Positions 42,798 to 52,946 are shown, numbered from the stretch's first letter. The stretch is 64,000 nt of DNA from AC-32 sp963765785 (GCA_963765785.1 CAVXXW010000022.1:171154-235153), one strand, 5' to 3'. Numbers and translations: made by a program. Notes: generated from the letters alone by a model not told the origin.

Positions 42798-43966
42798 CAA
42801 GCCTCCAAGATCGGGCTGCCGGGGATGCCGCGGCCGGGCGCCTTGCCGCCGAGCCAGGCGTTGACGGTCGCGCCGACGTCCGAGAACTCGCCGTCCTCGT
42901 GGATCCGCCCGGCGGCATTTCGTCCCGGCACGTAGGCGAGCAGCATCGCGTACTCGCGCGAGTGGTCGGTCGACGGCGTCGTCGGGTCGCAGCCGTGATC
43001 GGACGTGATGATCAGCAGGTCGTCGGGGCGCAGTGCGTCGAGCAGATCCGGCAGGCGGCGGTCGAAGTCCTGCAGGCAGCGGTGGAAGTTGAGCGGGTCG
43101 TTGCGATGGCCCCAGAGCATGTCCGTCTCGACGAGGTTTACGAAGATCAGCCCTTCGTCGACCTCGCGCAGAAGCTTCTCCGTCTGCACGATCCCGTCGA
43201 TGTTCGACTGTGTCGGGCGCGAGGTGTCGATGTCCTGGCCCGCGAAGATGTCGCCGATCTTGCCGACGCCGTGCACCTCCTTGCCCGCCTCCCGCACGAG
43301 CGTCAGGTAGTTCGGCCGCCTGGGCTCCAGCGAGAAGTCGTGCCGGTTCGCCGTCCGCTCGTAGTTCCCCGGCTCGCCGATGAACGGCCGCGCGATCACG
43401 CGCCCCACCGCGTGCTTGCCCGTCAGGATCTCGCGGGCGATCCGGCACCCTCCGTAGAGCTCCTCGAGCGGGATCGTCTCCTCGTGCGCCGCGATCTGGA
43501 AGACCGAGTCCGCGGACGTGTAGACGATCCACTTGCCCGTGCGCTGGTGCTCCTCCCCGAGCTCCTGGATGATCTCGGTGCCCGAGGCGGCCTTGTTCCC
43601 GAGCACGCCGCGCCCGGTCCGGTGCATGAAGGGGTCGATCACGTCGTGCGGGAACCCGTGCGGGTACGTCGGGAACGGCTGCGCCGTGACGATTCCCATC
43701 ATCTCCCAGTGCCCCGTCGTCGTGTCCTTGCCCTTCGAGCGCTCGAGCAGCCTGCCGGCCACCGCCGGCGCCCCCGGCTGGGGCGGACACCCCTCGAGCG
43801 GCTCGATGTTGCCGAGCCCGAGCGCCTCGAGATTCGGTAGGTCGAGCCCGCCGACCGCCTTCGCCACGTTCCCGAGCGTGTCCGAGCCCTCGTCGCCGTA
43901 CGCGTCCGCATCCGGGAGCGCTCCCGCGCCCACGGCGTCCAACACGATCACGCAGGCGCGCGGCAC
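42797..43966 (-). CDS. deoB: Phosphopentomutase
   Basis: Interconverts (deoxy)ribose 1- and 5-phosphate. 389 residues, alkaline-phosphatase superfamily: VIVLDAVGAGALPDADAYGDEGSDTLGN at the N-terminus (metal Asp), KGKDTTTGHWEMMG near 80 with the phosphorylated Thr, and IITSDHGCDPTTPSTDHSRE near 315. GTG 43966 has TAGAAT exactly 6 nt upstream. First gene of the deoB-glyoxalase-pdp operon. Confidence 0.96.
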   Translation of the reverse strand: MPRACVIVLDAVGAGALPDADAYGDEGSDTLGNVAKAVGGLDLPNLEALGLGNIEPLEGCPPQPGAPAVAGRLLERSKGKDTTTGHWEMMGIVTAQPFPTYPHGFPHDVIDPFMHRTGRGVLGNKAASGTEIIQELGEEHQRTGKWIVYTSADSVFQIAAHEETIPLEELYGGCRIAREILTGKHAVGRVIARPFIGEPGNYERTANRHDFSLEPRRPNYLTLVREAGKEVHGVGKIGDIFAGQDIDTSRPTQSNIDGIVQTEKLLREVDEGLIFVNLVETDMLWGHRNDPLNFHRCLQDFDRRLPDLLDALRPDDLLIITSDHGCDPTTPSTDHSREYAMLLAYVPGRNAAGRIHEDGEFSDVGATVNAWLGGKAPGRGIPGSPILEA

Positions 43967-43971
43967 CCGGC

Positions 43972-43978
43972 TATTCTA
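43972..43978. promoter_or_regulatory. Symmetric -10 (TATTCTA) shared by deoB and a small membrane-protein gene
   Basis: Plus strand TATTCT lies 9 nt before GTG 43987; minus strand TAGAAT lies 6 nt before GTG 43966. The start codons are only 20 bp apart. Confidence 0.55.
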
Positions 43979-43986
43979 GGTCGGTC

Positions 43987-44097
43987 GTGGATACCGTCCT
44001 CGGACTCATCGGGCTGATCGTCTTCATCGTCTGCGTGATCCTCCTCGCAGCCGCGACGACCTGGCTCGTCGTGAAGGTCAGTCCCTCCAAGCGCTAG
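43987..44097 (+). CDS. 36-residue single-pass membrane protein
   Basis: GTG 43987 to TAG 44097: MDTVLGLIGLIVFIVCVILL and a further short segment ending KVSPSKR. One long hydrophobic helix with a basic end. Too short for most gene callers. Support: in-frame start close to a -10 shared with deoB, consistent GC3 and a clean membrane-helix pattern. Overlaps the convergent ald stop by 4 bp. Function unknown. Confidence 0.65.
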   Translation: MDTVLGLIGLIVFIVCVILLAAATTWLVVKVSPSKR

Positions 44098-45218
44098 ACC
44101 GGCGAGAGCGGCAGGACGTCCTCGAGCGGATGGAACTCGAGGCCGTGCGCCTCGGCGACCGCTTCGTACGTGATCTTGCCGTCCAGCACGTTGACGCCGC
44201 GCGCAAGTGCCCGGTCGCGCGCCACCGCCTCGGCGAGCCCGTTGTCCGCGATCGCCTCTACGTACGGGAGCGTCACGTTCGTAAGCGCCTTCGTCGAGGT
44301 GATCGGCACAGCGCCGGGCATGTTCGCGACGCAGTAGTGCGTGACGCCGTCGACGACGTAAACCGGGTCGGTGTGCGTCGTCGGACGCGACGTCTCCGCC
44401 ATCCCGCCCTGGTCGATCGCCACGTCGCAGAGCACCGCGCCGTCCTTCATCTTCCCGAGCATCTCGCGCGTGACGAGCCTCGGGGCTACCGCCCCGGGAA
44501 TGAGCACCGCGCCGATGACCACGTCGGCCTCGACGATCGACTCCTCGATCTGCAGGGTCGAGGACATCACGAGGCTGACGCGGCCGGAGAGCACCTCGTC
44601 CAGGTGGCGCATGCGGTCGACTGAGCGCTCGAGGATCGTCACGTTCGCGCCCAGGCCAAGCGCGATCACGGCCGCGTTGTAGCCGACGATCCCGCCGCCG
44701 ATCACGAGCACGCGGCCCGGCGCGACGCCGGGCACGCCGCCGAGCAGCAATCCGCGGCCGCCGAGCGGCTTCTCGAGGAAGTAGGTGCCGGCCTGAGCGG
44801 CCAGCCGGCCTGCAATCTCGCTCATCGGCGCGAGCAGCGGCAGTTGGCGGTTGTCCGTCTCGACGGTCTCGTAGGCGACGCAGGCGGCGCCGCTCTCCGC
44901 GAGCGCGCGCGTCAACTCCTCGCTGGCCGCGAGGTGGAGGTACGTGAAGAGGACGAGCCCTTCGCGCAGCCGCGGGTACTCCTCCGGCAGCGGCTCCTTG
45001 ACCTTGAGCAGGAGCTCGGCCTCGCCCCAGACGTCGTCGACCGGCTGGATCGTCGCGCCGACCGCGCGGTACGCGTCGTCCGGGAACGAGCTGCCGTCGC
45101 CGGCGCCGGTCTCGACGAGCACGTCGTGCCCGCCCCGGACGAGCTCGCGCGCACCGGCAGGCGTGAGCGCGACGCGGTACTCGTCGGGCTTGATCTCCTT
45201 GACGACGCCGACCTTCAT
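44094..45218 (-). CDS. ald: Alanine dehydrogenase
   Basis: NAD-dependent interconversion of alanine and pyruvate + ammonia. 374 residues: MKVGVVKEIKPDEYRVALTP at the N-terminus, LLLKVKEPLPEEY near 69 (pyruvate-binding Lys), FTYLHLAA with the catalytic His near 95, and VLVIGGGIVGYNAAVIALGLGA near 170 for NAD. ATG 45218 is 11 nt after TAGGGT. Shared pyruvate with PPDK. Repeat element B lies upstream. Confidence 0.96.
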   Translation of the reverse strand: MKVGVVKEIKPDEYRVALTPAGARELVRGGHDVLVETGAGDGSSFPDDAYRAVGATIQPVDDVWGEAELLLKVKEPLPEEYPRLREGLVLFTYLHLAASEELTRALAESGAACVAYETVETDNRQLPLLAPMSEIAGRLAAQAGTYFLEKPLGGRGLLLGGVPGVAPGRVLVIGGGIVGYNAAVIALGLGANVTILERSVDRMRHLDEVLSGRVSLVMSSTLQIEESIVEADVVIGAVLIPGAVAPRLVTREMLGKMKDGAVLCDVAIDQGGMAETSRPTTHTDPVYVVDGVTHYCVANMPGAVPITSTKALTNVTLPYVEAIADNGLAEAVARDRALARGVNVLDGKITYEAVAEAHGLEFHPLEDVLPLSPV

Positions 45219-45229
45219 AGGGGCGAGAA

Positions 45230-45235
45230 ACCCTA
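45230..45235 (-). promoter_or_regulatory. -10 box of ald
   Basis: TAGGGT (minus) 11 nt before ATG 45218; implies a 5' UTR of about 4 nt. Confidence 0.45.
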
Positions 45236-45284
45236 GCTTTTCGGCGCCTTCGGGACGCGTCGACACGCTGTGGACGGGTCGCCG

Positions 45285-45366
45285 CGCTTTCGGCACGAAG
45301 CGGCACAGACACGTGCACTGCTGCCGAATATGCTCGCCTCGGGGAGGAGGCCGGGCGAACCGAACT
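45285..45366 (+). repeat. Intergenic repeat element, copy B (promoter-like, candidate sRNA)
   Basis: Plus strand: CAGACA (45306-45311), 17-bp spacer, TATGCT (45329-45334), then GCCTCGGGGAGGAGG and GGGCGAACCG as in copy A. Upstream CGGCACGAAGCGGCA also resembles copy A. It lies between the aldo/keto reductase stop (45400) and the ald promoter. No ORF follows; a plus transcript would be antisense to the reductase end. Confidence 0.6.
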
Positions 45367-45399
45367 ACGGGACCGACGGGAGGCCGGCGCGGCACCGCA

Positions 45400-46177
45400 T
45401 TAGCGACCGGCGAGCCGCTCGATGAGCCGGCGTTCCTCGGGGCCGAACCACGGCGGCTCACCGGCCGCTGCGTTTGTGCCCGCGTGTTCCGGATTCGTCG
45501 TCGCCGGGATCACCACATCGACGCGCGGATCGGACAGCGCCCACTTCAAGAGCGCCTGCGCCCACGTTCGCACCCCGATAGGCGCGAGAGGCGCGAGCTC
45601 GTCCGGTGCGGGCGGCCGCCGCATGAGCGAGCCTTCGCCGAGCGGCCGCATCACGATCACCGCGACGCCGAGCTCCTCTGCCAGCGGGAGCAGCCGCTCC
45701 TCGCATTCGCGCTCGTGCGGGCTCAGCGGCACCTGCAGCGTCTCGAAGCGCCGCGTCCGCAGCGCACGCTCCAGCTCGCCGAACGCGGCCGGCGAGTAGT
45801 GCGTGACGCCGATCCGGCCGACGTGCCCGGCCGCGCGCTCCGCCTCCAGCCACGGCAGGTGCTTTTGCCACGAGACGAGGTTGTGCACCTGCTCGACATC
45901 CACTCGCCCGAACCACTCCAGCTGCCGCGCGAAGTGCGCCCGGCCATCCTCGACGGCGCGCGACCAGATCTTCGTCGCCACGACCGCCTCAGTCGCGCCT
46001 CCCGTCGAGCGCGTGCGACAGCGACGCCTCCGCTCCGTCGTACATCGGCGAGGAGTCGACGAGTCGCGTCCCGGCGGTGAACGCGGCATCCATCACGGTC
46101 CGCGCGAGCGCGGCGTCCGAGTCGAACGTGTTCCACGTGCCCAGCCCGACGACCGGCCCCAGCCGCCGCTCCTCCAT
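45400..46177 (-). pseudogene. Aldo/keto reductase, disrupted by a +1 frameshift
   Basis: The N-terminal part (RRLGPVVGLGTWNTF, GTRLVDSSPMYDGAE with the catalytic Asp/Tyr, ending ALDGRRD-stop) runs from ATG 46177 to a TGA at 45991-45989. The C-terminal part (EAVVATKIWS with the catalytic Lys, GRIGVTHYSPAAF, VIPATTNPEHA) continues in another frame to 45400. Skipping one T at 45991 rejoins them as DGRRD-EAVVATKIW, the expected family sequence. So this is a recent pseudogene, a sequencing/assembly error, or a +1 shift at GAC-TGA like the RF2 site. ATG shares one base with the upstream stop (TGATG). Confidence 0.8.
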
Positions 46178-47109
46178 CAGCGGCTCAGCCTTCGCGCCGC
46201 CACCCCGGCCGCGTAGGCCGCCTCGAAGAAGTCCGGGTCGTCGTCGGGGCCGCGGCTCATGTGCGACAGCGGCAGGCCTTCGCACGCTTCTCGCCAGCCC
46301 GTGCCGTCCTCGCCGACGACGACGTCGCCGCGCACGAGCGCGAGTACGGCTTCGGTGTGATGGGACACGCCCCGGTGCCGCTCCCGCTGGTCGGCGCCCG
46401 ACACACGCGCGGCGACGACGGGCCTGCCACCGAGCGCCAGCGCCGCGTTCGCCGCCTCCGCGGCCGCGAGACCGCCGTGGCCGAACCGCGTCCCGGTTCC
46501 GACGATCCCTGGGCCGATCGCGCAGACCGTTACATCGTGACTCTGGCGCGCCCACCCGAGCGCCGACGCAACGGAGACGCACTGCGCGTCCGCGTCGAAG
46601 CACGGCGCGACCGCGGCGGTCGCCGAGACGAGCCCGCGCTCCCTCAGCACACGGACGGTGTCCGAGAGCGAGACCGGCAACGCGCCGCCTAGGAGCTGCG
46701 CGTATGCGACCCGCAATCCCGCGAGCGCCGCGCACACCGGCGCGACCTGGCTGTGCAGCGAGCAGCAGACGACGGGCATCCCGTCCAGCCGTGAGGGCAA
46801 TTCGACGCCCTCCTCCTCGAAGCGCCGGGCGTGCTGAAGGGGCGTGTACGGGAGCACCATCACATGCGCGCCCTCCGCGGCGCCGAGCCCCAGCCCGCGC
46901 GTCAGGTTCGCGTAGAGGACGTCGAACCCGCCCGAGCCGAGCTCGAGCTCGCGCGCCTGGACGTTGACCAGCACCTCGTCGCCGAGCGCGACGGGCCCGG
47001 TCAGCGACGGATAGGCCACGCACACGGCGCCGTCGACCTCCAGGCGAACGAGCCCGTCAACGCGCTCCCGGACCGCGGAAACATGCCCGCGCCGGAGGCT
47101 AAGCGGCAT
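46177..47109 (-). CDS. DUF3866 family protein
   Basis: 310 residues, belonging to the actinobacterial/firmicute DUF3866 family of unknown function. Segments such as GDEVLVNVQARELELGSGGFD, VMVLPYTPLQHA, CSLHSQVAPVCAAL and GPGIVGTGTRFGHGGLAAAEA identify it. No membrane helix. Overlaps the M20 peptidase stop by 11 bp and is followed at once by the reductase, so the three are one operon. Confidence 0.85.
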   Translation of the reverse strand: MPLSLRRGHVSAVRERVDGLVRLEVDGAVCVAYPSLTGPVALGDEVLVNVQARELELGSGGFDVLYANLTRGLGLGAAEGAHVMVLPYTPLQHARRFEEEGVELPSRLDGMPVVCCSLHSQVAPVCAALAGLRVAYAQLLGGALPVSLSDTVRVLRERGLVSATAAVAPCFDADAQCVSVASALGWARQSHDVTVCAIGPGIVGTGTRFGHGGLAAAEAANAALALGGRPVVAARVSGADQRERHRGVSHHTEAVLALVRGDVVVGEDGTGWREACEGLPLSHMSRGPDDDPDFFEAAYAAGVAARRLSR

Positions 47110-48235
47110 CGACGGAGGCGTCGACGAGCGCGAGCGTCACCTCGACCATCTCGTGCAGGTCGGCGACGGCGATCCGCTCGTCGGGCGTATGGATGTCCGT
47201 CATCCCGTTCGCCAGGTTCAGGCACTGCAAGCCCCGCTCGTTGAAGACGTTCGCGTCGGCGCCGCCGCCGGAGAGGATGTACGACGGCTCGCGCCCCACC
47301 CGCTCGAGCGCGGCGGCCGCGATCCGCACCGGCAGGTCGTCTCGCCGGAAGCGGTAGCCGCGCGAGAGGCCGGAGACCTGCGTCTCGACCTCACACTCCT
47401 CGAGGCTCGCAGCGAAGGTGACCGCGTCGACCATCTCCCGGACGAGGTCGGCGAGCTTGCCCTCGTCTTGGCTGCGGGCCTCGGCCGCGAACGAGCACCA
47501 CTCCGGGATCACGTTGCGCGCCGTGCCGCCCTGGATCCGGCCGACGCTCGCCGTGGTCTCTTCGTCGAGCCGACCGAGACGCAGGTCGGCGATCGCTCTC
47601 GCGGCAGCAGCGATCGCGGAGCGGCCCTCCTCCGGGTACATCCCGGCATGGGCCGCGCGCCCGTGGAACTGCACGTCGAGCTTCTGCTGGCACGGCGCAC
47701 CGAGGATGATCTCGCCGATCGGCCCTGCGTGGTCGTAGACGTAGCCGACGCGCGCGGCGAACCGCGACTGGTCGAACGCCGCCGCCCCGAGCAGGCCGAC
47801 CTCCTCCTTCGGCGTGAAGAGCAACTCGACCCCGGCATGCGGACGACCGTCCTCGACCAGCCGTGCAGCCGCCTCGAGCATCGCCGCCACCGCGGACTTG
47901 TCGTCGGCGCCGAGGATCGTGCCCGCGGAGTTGCGCACGACCTCGTCCTCGCCGACCTCGGGCTCGATCGGCCCTTCCGGCAGCACCGTGTCGAGGTGTG
48001 CGCAGAAGAAGAGCGGCTCCCCGGTCCCGCCGGTCGGCTCGAGCCGGGCGTAGATGTTCCCGATCGACGAGCCGACCTTCGCGCCGGCGTCGTCCTCGTC
48101 GGCTCCGAGCCCGAGCGCGCCGAGATAGTCGAGCACGCGGTCGGCGACCGCCCGCTCCTCGCCGGGCGGGCTCGGCAGCGCCGCGAGCTCGAGGAAGCAC
48201 GCGAGGGCGTCGGATCCCCATTGCGGGCGCGGCAC
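47099..48235 (-). CDS. M20 family peptidase (PepT-like)
   Basis: 378 residues. Binuclear metallopeptidase: FFCAHLDTVLPE near 74 (HxD), ILGADDKSAVA near 107, FTPKEEVGLLGA near 138 (EE) and the dimerisation lid with QFHGRAAHAGMYPEEGRSA near 190; NGMTDIHTPDERI near 350. Likely a tripeptidase-type aminopeptidase in peptide recycling. GTG 48235 has TACGAT exactly 6 nt upstream and starts the M20-DUF3866-reductase operon. Confidence 0.92.
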   Translation of the reverse strand: MPRPQWGSDALACFLELAALPSPPGEERAVADRVLDYLGALGLGADEDDAGAKVGSSIGNIYARLEPTGGTGEPLFFCAHLDTVLPEGPIEPEVGEDEVVRNSAGTILGADDKSAVAAMLEAAARLVEDGRPHAGVELLFTPKEEVGLLGAAAFDQSRFAARVGYVYDHAGPIGEIILGAPCQQKLDVQFHGRAAHAGMYPEEGRSAIAAAARAIADLRLGRLDEETTASVGRIQGGTARNVIPEWCSFAAEARSQDEGKLADLVREMVDAVTFAASLEECEVETQVSGLSRGYRFRRDDLPVRIAAAALERVGREPSYILSGGGADANVFNERGLQCLNLANGMTDIHTPDERIAVADLHEMVEVTLALVDASVDAA

Positions 48236-48241
48236 TAGGCG

Positions 48242-48247
48242 ATCGTA
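48242..48247 (-). promoter_or_regulatory. -10 box of leaderless M20 operon promoter
   Basis: TACGAT, six bases, GTG 48235 (minus strand). Confidence 0.55.
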
Positions 48248-48258
48248 GACGCGCGCGC

Positions 48259-48264
48259 TAGATT
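48259..48264 (+). promoter_or_regulatory. -10 box of leaderless PAS gene
   Basis: TAGATT, six bases, GTG 48271. Confidence 0.55.
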
Positions 48265-48270
48265 CGGCCG

Positions 48271-48620
48271 GTGAGCACGTCGGATCGCCTGGTCCAGACC
48301 GTTCTCCTCGGCGAGGCGGTCGAGCACGCGCCGGTGGCGATCCTCGTCGCGGACGACGAGATGCGCTACGTCGCCGCGAATACGACCGCGTGCGAGCTGC
48401 TCGGGTACACGCGCGAGGAGCTGCTCGAGCTGCGCATCACCGACGTCGCCGTCTACCCGGAGGCAGAGGGCGAGTTCGAGGCGATGATCACGTCCGGCCA
48501 GCTGATCGGACGCACGGTCGTGACGCTGAAGGACGGCTCGCGTCGGAGCCTCCGCCACCGCTCGTCGGAGATCCAGATCGCCGGCCTCGAGTACTACGTG
48601 GCCGTGCTCTGGCCCGACAA

Positions 48621-48624
<4 letters not shown>
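48271..48624 (+). CDS. Stand-alone PAS-domain protein
   Basis: 117 residues, essentially one PAS domain (about 13-113): VEHAPVAILVADDEMRYVAANTTACELLGYTREELL, then LKDGSRRSLRHRSSEIQIAGLEYY. No output domain, so it presumably signals by protein contact. Ligand unknown. Divergent from the M20 operon; its stop overlaps the convergent pyrG end by 4 bp. Confidence 0.85.
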
Positions 48625-50266
<1,642 letters not shown>

Positions 50267-50267
<1 letters not shown>

Positions 50268-51511
50268 TAGGCGCGCCCCATCGCGTCGAGCTCGCGAAGG
50301 CCGGGCGTGCGCTCGATCAGCGCCCCGAGGGAGCGCACCTCACCGGCCGCGGTGAGCGCGGCGAGCCCTGCGATGCAGAGGATTTGACCCCGAGCCGTGA
50401 GCTTGCCCACGGATCCGTAACCTAGCACGGCCCCCAGCGCGTTCGAGCCTGCGTCCCCGAGCATCGTCATCTCGCGGAGATCGTAGGGAGCGAGCAGGAC
50501 GGCCGCCGGGAGGTAGCGGGCCGCGTCACCGCGGACGAGCGCGGCGGCGGCGAGGAAGACCTTCAGCGCGCGGCCTGGGCGCGTGTCGAGCTGGTTGAGC
50601 GCGTTGGCGGCCAGCGCGACGAGCGCAGCCTTGCGGACAGAACGCGTCGTCGCCAGCGCGACGAGCGGAATGCCGAGCGCCTTGGCGACGCCGGTCGTCG
50701 AGCCTTTGGCGAGATGCGCCCTGAAGCCGCGTTCGGGCCCGCTCCAGAGGTCGTCCGCCAGGCCGAGGAGTGCGGTGGCAGCGACGCCGGCCCTCGTGCG
50801 CGCGGGCGCGCCGGAGCCGCCAAGGGCGACGAGCACGCCGACGAGCGGCAGGCGCAGGCCGCGGTAGTTGGCAGCGGTCGGGCCGCAGGCGAGGACGGCG
50901 TCGAGCAGCTGCCGGCCGCGATGGAGGAAGCCGCCGGCGTCCCGCTGGGTCGCGCGGTGCCGGAGGTCGAGCTCGCGCTCCTCGACGCGCAGACCGGCCC
51001 GGGCGGCGTCGATCGTCATCCGCACCTCGCAGCCGAAGCCAGGCGCGAGCGGGAAGCATGCTCGACGAGCCACGGGCGAGAGCGCGCGCTGGCCCGAGAG
51101 CGGCTCGCGCGTTTCCAGCCCGCCGAGCGCCTTCACCAGGGCCCGGGCGGTGCGCTTCGCGATTCCGAAGCCGCCGCCCGCGCGGCGCTCGAACGCGGCG
51201 ACCGCGAGGTCGGCGTCGCTCTCGAGCAACGGGGTCAGGTCGCCTTCCAGGTCGGCGTCGCAGAGCAGGAGCCGGCCCGGCGGCGCGTCGCGCTCGCCGA
51301 GCGTCAGCGCCTGGCCCTTGCCGAGGCGCGCCAGTCGGACGACGGTCGCGCCCGCCCGCTCTGCCTCGGCTGCGGTGCTCGTCGCGCTGAGCCGTCGTCG
51401 GCGACCACGATCTCGGCTTGCGGGGAACGCGGTCCGCAGCGCCGCGACAGTCGTGCCGATCCGCCCCTCCTCGTCCCGCGCCGCGACGAGGACGACGAGC
51501 GGGTCAGCCAC
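50267..51511 (-). CDS. Bifunctional-looking GT2 glycosyltransferase fused to a MraY/WecA-like domain, with a shifted segment
   Basis: 414 residues. Residues 1-190 look like a family 2 glycosyltransferase (VVLVAARDEEGRIGTTVAAL, LLLCDADLEGDL, GGFGIAKRTARALV). Residues 200-410 resemble WecA/MraY sugar-phosphate transferases (LADDLWSG, ANALNQLDTRPGRALK, TMLGDAGSNALGAVLGYG). Between bases 51418 and 51385 about 11 codons read RDRGRRRRLSA, while the +1 frame reads EIVVADDGS, the normal GT-A nucleotide motif; see findings. It may build a cell-wall or lipid-linked glycan. GTG 51511 overlaps steB/mctB by 8 bp. Confidence 0.75.
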
Positions 51512-52394
51512 CCGTGACGGCCGGGAGCGTCGGCATCGGCGGCAGCGCGCCGTCGCCGGCAGAATCCTTCACGCCGTACTGGCCGGGCGAAGCGCCCTGC
51601 AGCAGCAGTACGAGCGCGAGCTTGCCGACGCGCGTGTCGACGTCGTCGACGCTCGAGAGGCCGGCCTGACGGTAGATGGCCGTCGCCGACTGCGCGGCAT
51701 CGGTCTGCTCGACCCCGACCGCGGGAACGCCTCCCGAGCCGAGGCCCTCGTAGAGCCCGAGGAGGAAGCGTGCCGTCGGGCCGCGCTGCCGGGTGTCGGT
51801 TCGGACGACGACGACGCCATCCGCCGGTGCCTTGTCCCCGCCCAGTTTGTGCTCGACGAGCGCTTCAGTGAGCGAGTTCCAGAGCGGAGTGTCCCCGCCA
51901 CTTGCAAGCTCCTGTCCGAGCTCGCGCCCCAGCGCGTCGAGGTTGCTCTTGCCTCGGAGCCCGGCAGCGGCCGGCTGGTTCTTGATCGCCGCCTCGACCT
52001 GCCGTACGTCGAGCGGCACCTTCAGCGCGCGCAGGCGGAGCTGCTGCGCGCCGGAGTTGGTCAGCGCGCTGTTGACGGCGGCGGGGGTGCCGCCCTTGTC
52101 CGACCCGACGTACACGACGGCGATCTGCTTGCCCTTCAGGCGGTTGCGGACGAGCGCCGGGTACGTCTCGTTGACGAAGCTCTGCGCCGCCTGGCGATCG
52201 CGCGTGAGGTCGGTCGACTGGGTCGCCTTGTTATCGAGCCGCTTCTGCAGGCTCGCGAGCTCGTCCTGGAGGAACCTCGTCTTCGCGCTGTCGACGAGGC
52301 CACGGTCGGAGATCCCGACGCCGACGAGGATCCCGATGATCAGCGCGAGGAAGACGGCCGCGAGCGAGGCGACGTGATAGCGGAGGTCAAACAT
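51504..52394 (-). CDS. SteB/MctB family protein (DUF3186)
   Basis: 296 residues. MFDLRYHVASLAAVFLALIIGILVG is the family N-terminus with its single membrane helix, followed by a long coiled coil (DELASLQKRLDNK) and a globular extracytoplasmic part. In mycobacteria MctB (Rv1698) affects copper; in corynebacteria SteB forms a pair with SteA controlling cell separation. steA lies one gene upstream here, favouring the SteB role. Starts ATG 52394, 3 nt after the SRPBCC stop. Confidence 0.87.
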   Translation of the reverse strand: MFDLRYHVASLAAVFLALIIGILVGVGISDRGLVDSAKTRFLQDELASLQKRLDNKATQSTDLTRDRQAAQSFVNETYPALVRNRLKGKQIAVVYVGSDKGGTPAAVNSALTNSGAQQLRLRALKVPLDVRQVEAAIKNQPAAAGLRGKSNLDALGRELGQELASGGDTPLWNSLTEALVEHKLGGDKAPADGVVVVRTDTRQRGPTARFLLGLYEGLGSGGVPAVGVEQTDAAQSATAIYRQAGLSSVDDVDTRVGKLALVLLLQGASPGQYGVKDSAGDGALPPMPTLPAVTGG

Positions 52395-52397
52395 GTC

Positions 52398-52820
52398 TTA
52401 GAGCTCCGCGGCAGTCTGGCACAGGGTGTAGAGCCTCCTGAGCGCGTTGCGCGGCAGCGATCGGCGCAGGCCGACGAGGAACGGGCCGCTGACGGTGAGC
52501 TCGGCGCGCGTGTGGTGCTCGCCGGCGTCGGCGAGGCGGAGCTCGACATCGAGGCGCTCGGTCGCCATGTACCAGGTGACACGGCTCAGCGGCTCGACGT
52601 CGATGATCACCATCGTCGAGTCGGAGGCTGGCCGCCGGAGGAGCCCCGGGCGCATCGGGGCGTGGAGCTGCCAGCGAGCGGCGGGCGCGAGGCCGCGCCG
52701 GTCGGGACTGACGCCCGCAACCCCGGGCCACCAGTCGGAGAGGTGGTGGGGCTCGGCGAGGAAGAGCCAGACGTCCTCGAGCGGCGCGAGCAGCTCCTTG
52801 GTCTCGGTGTAGCTGGGCAC
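52398..52820 (-). CDS. SRPBCC-fold (polyketide cyclase/CoxG-like) protein
   Basis: 140 residues. START/Bet v1-like hydrophobic-ligand fold: LLAPLEDVWLFLAEPHHLSDWWPGV near 10, VIIDVEPLSRVTWYM near 72. No catalytic residues can be assigned; may bind a lipid or carrier. It lies between steA and steB/mctB, where the mycobacterial order has none. GTG 52820. Repeat element C is upstream. Confidence 0.8.
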   Translation of the reverse strand: MPSYTETKELLAPLEDVWLFLAEPHHLSDWWPGVAGVSPDRRGLAPAARWQLHAPMRPGLLRRPASDSTMVIIDVEPLSRVTWYMATERLDVELRLADAGEHHTRAELTVSGPFLVGLRRSLPRNALRRLYTLCQTAAEL

Positions 52821-52844
52821 GGCGCCGCAAAGTGTTGCTGTTTC

Positions 52845-52946
52845 GTCACGCCTCGGCGTGCCACGCGTGCGCCATTACCGGATACGCTCGCCTCGGGGAG
52901 GAGGTCAGGGGTTCCAGCGGACGGACATGTCCGAAACGGACATGTC
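52845..52946 (+). repeat. Intergenic repeat element, copy C, with a steA-end hairpin
   Basis: TACGCT (52883-52888) then GCCTCGGGGAGGAGG exactly as in copies A and B; the -35 position holds GCCACG, weaker. Downstream, GACATGTCCG (52924-52933) and CGGACATGTC (52937-52946) form a perfect 10-bp stem with an AAA loop that overlaps the steA stop (52945-52947). Also, CGGACATGTCCG is itself a 12-bp palindrome. The hairpin could end steA transcription and/or the candidate plus-strand RNA. Confidence 0.55.
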
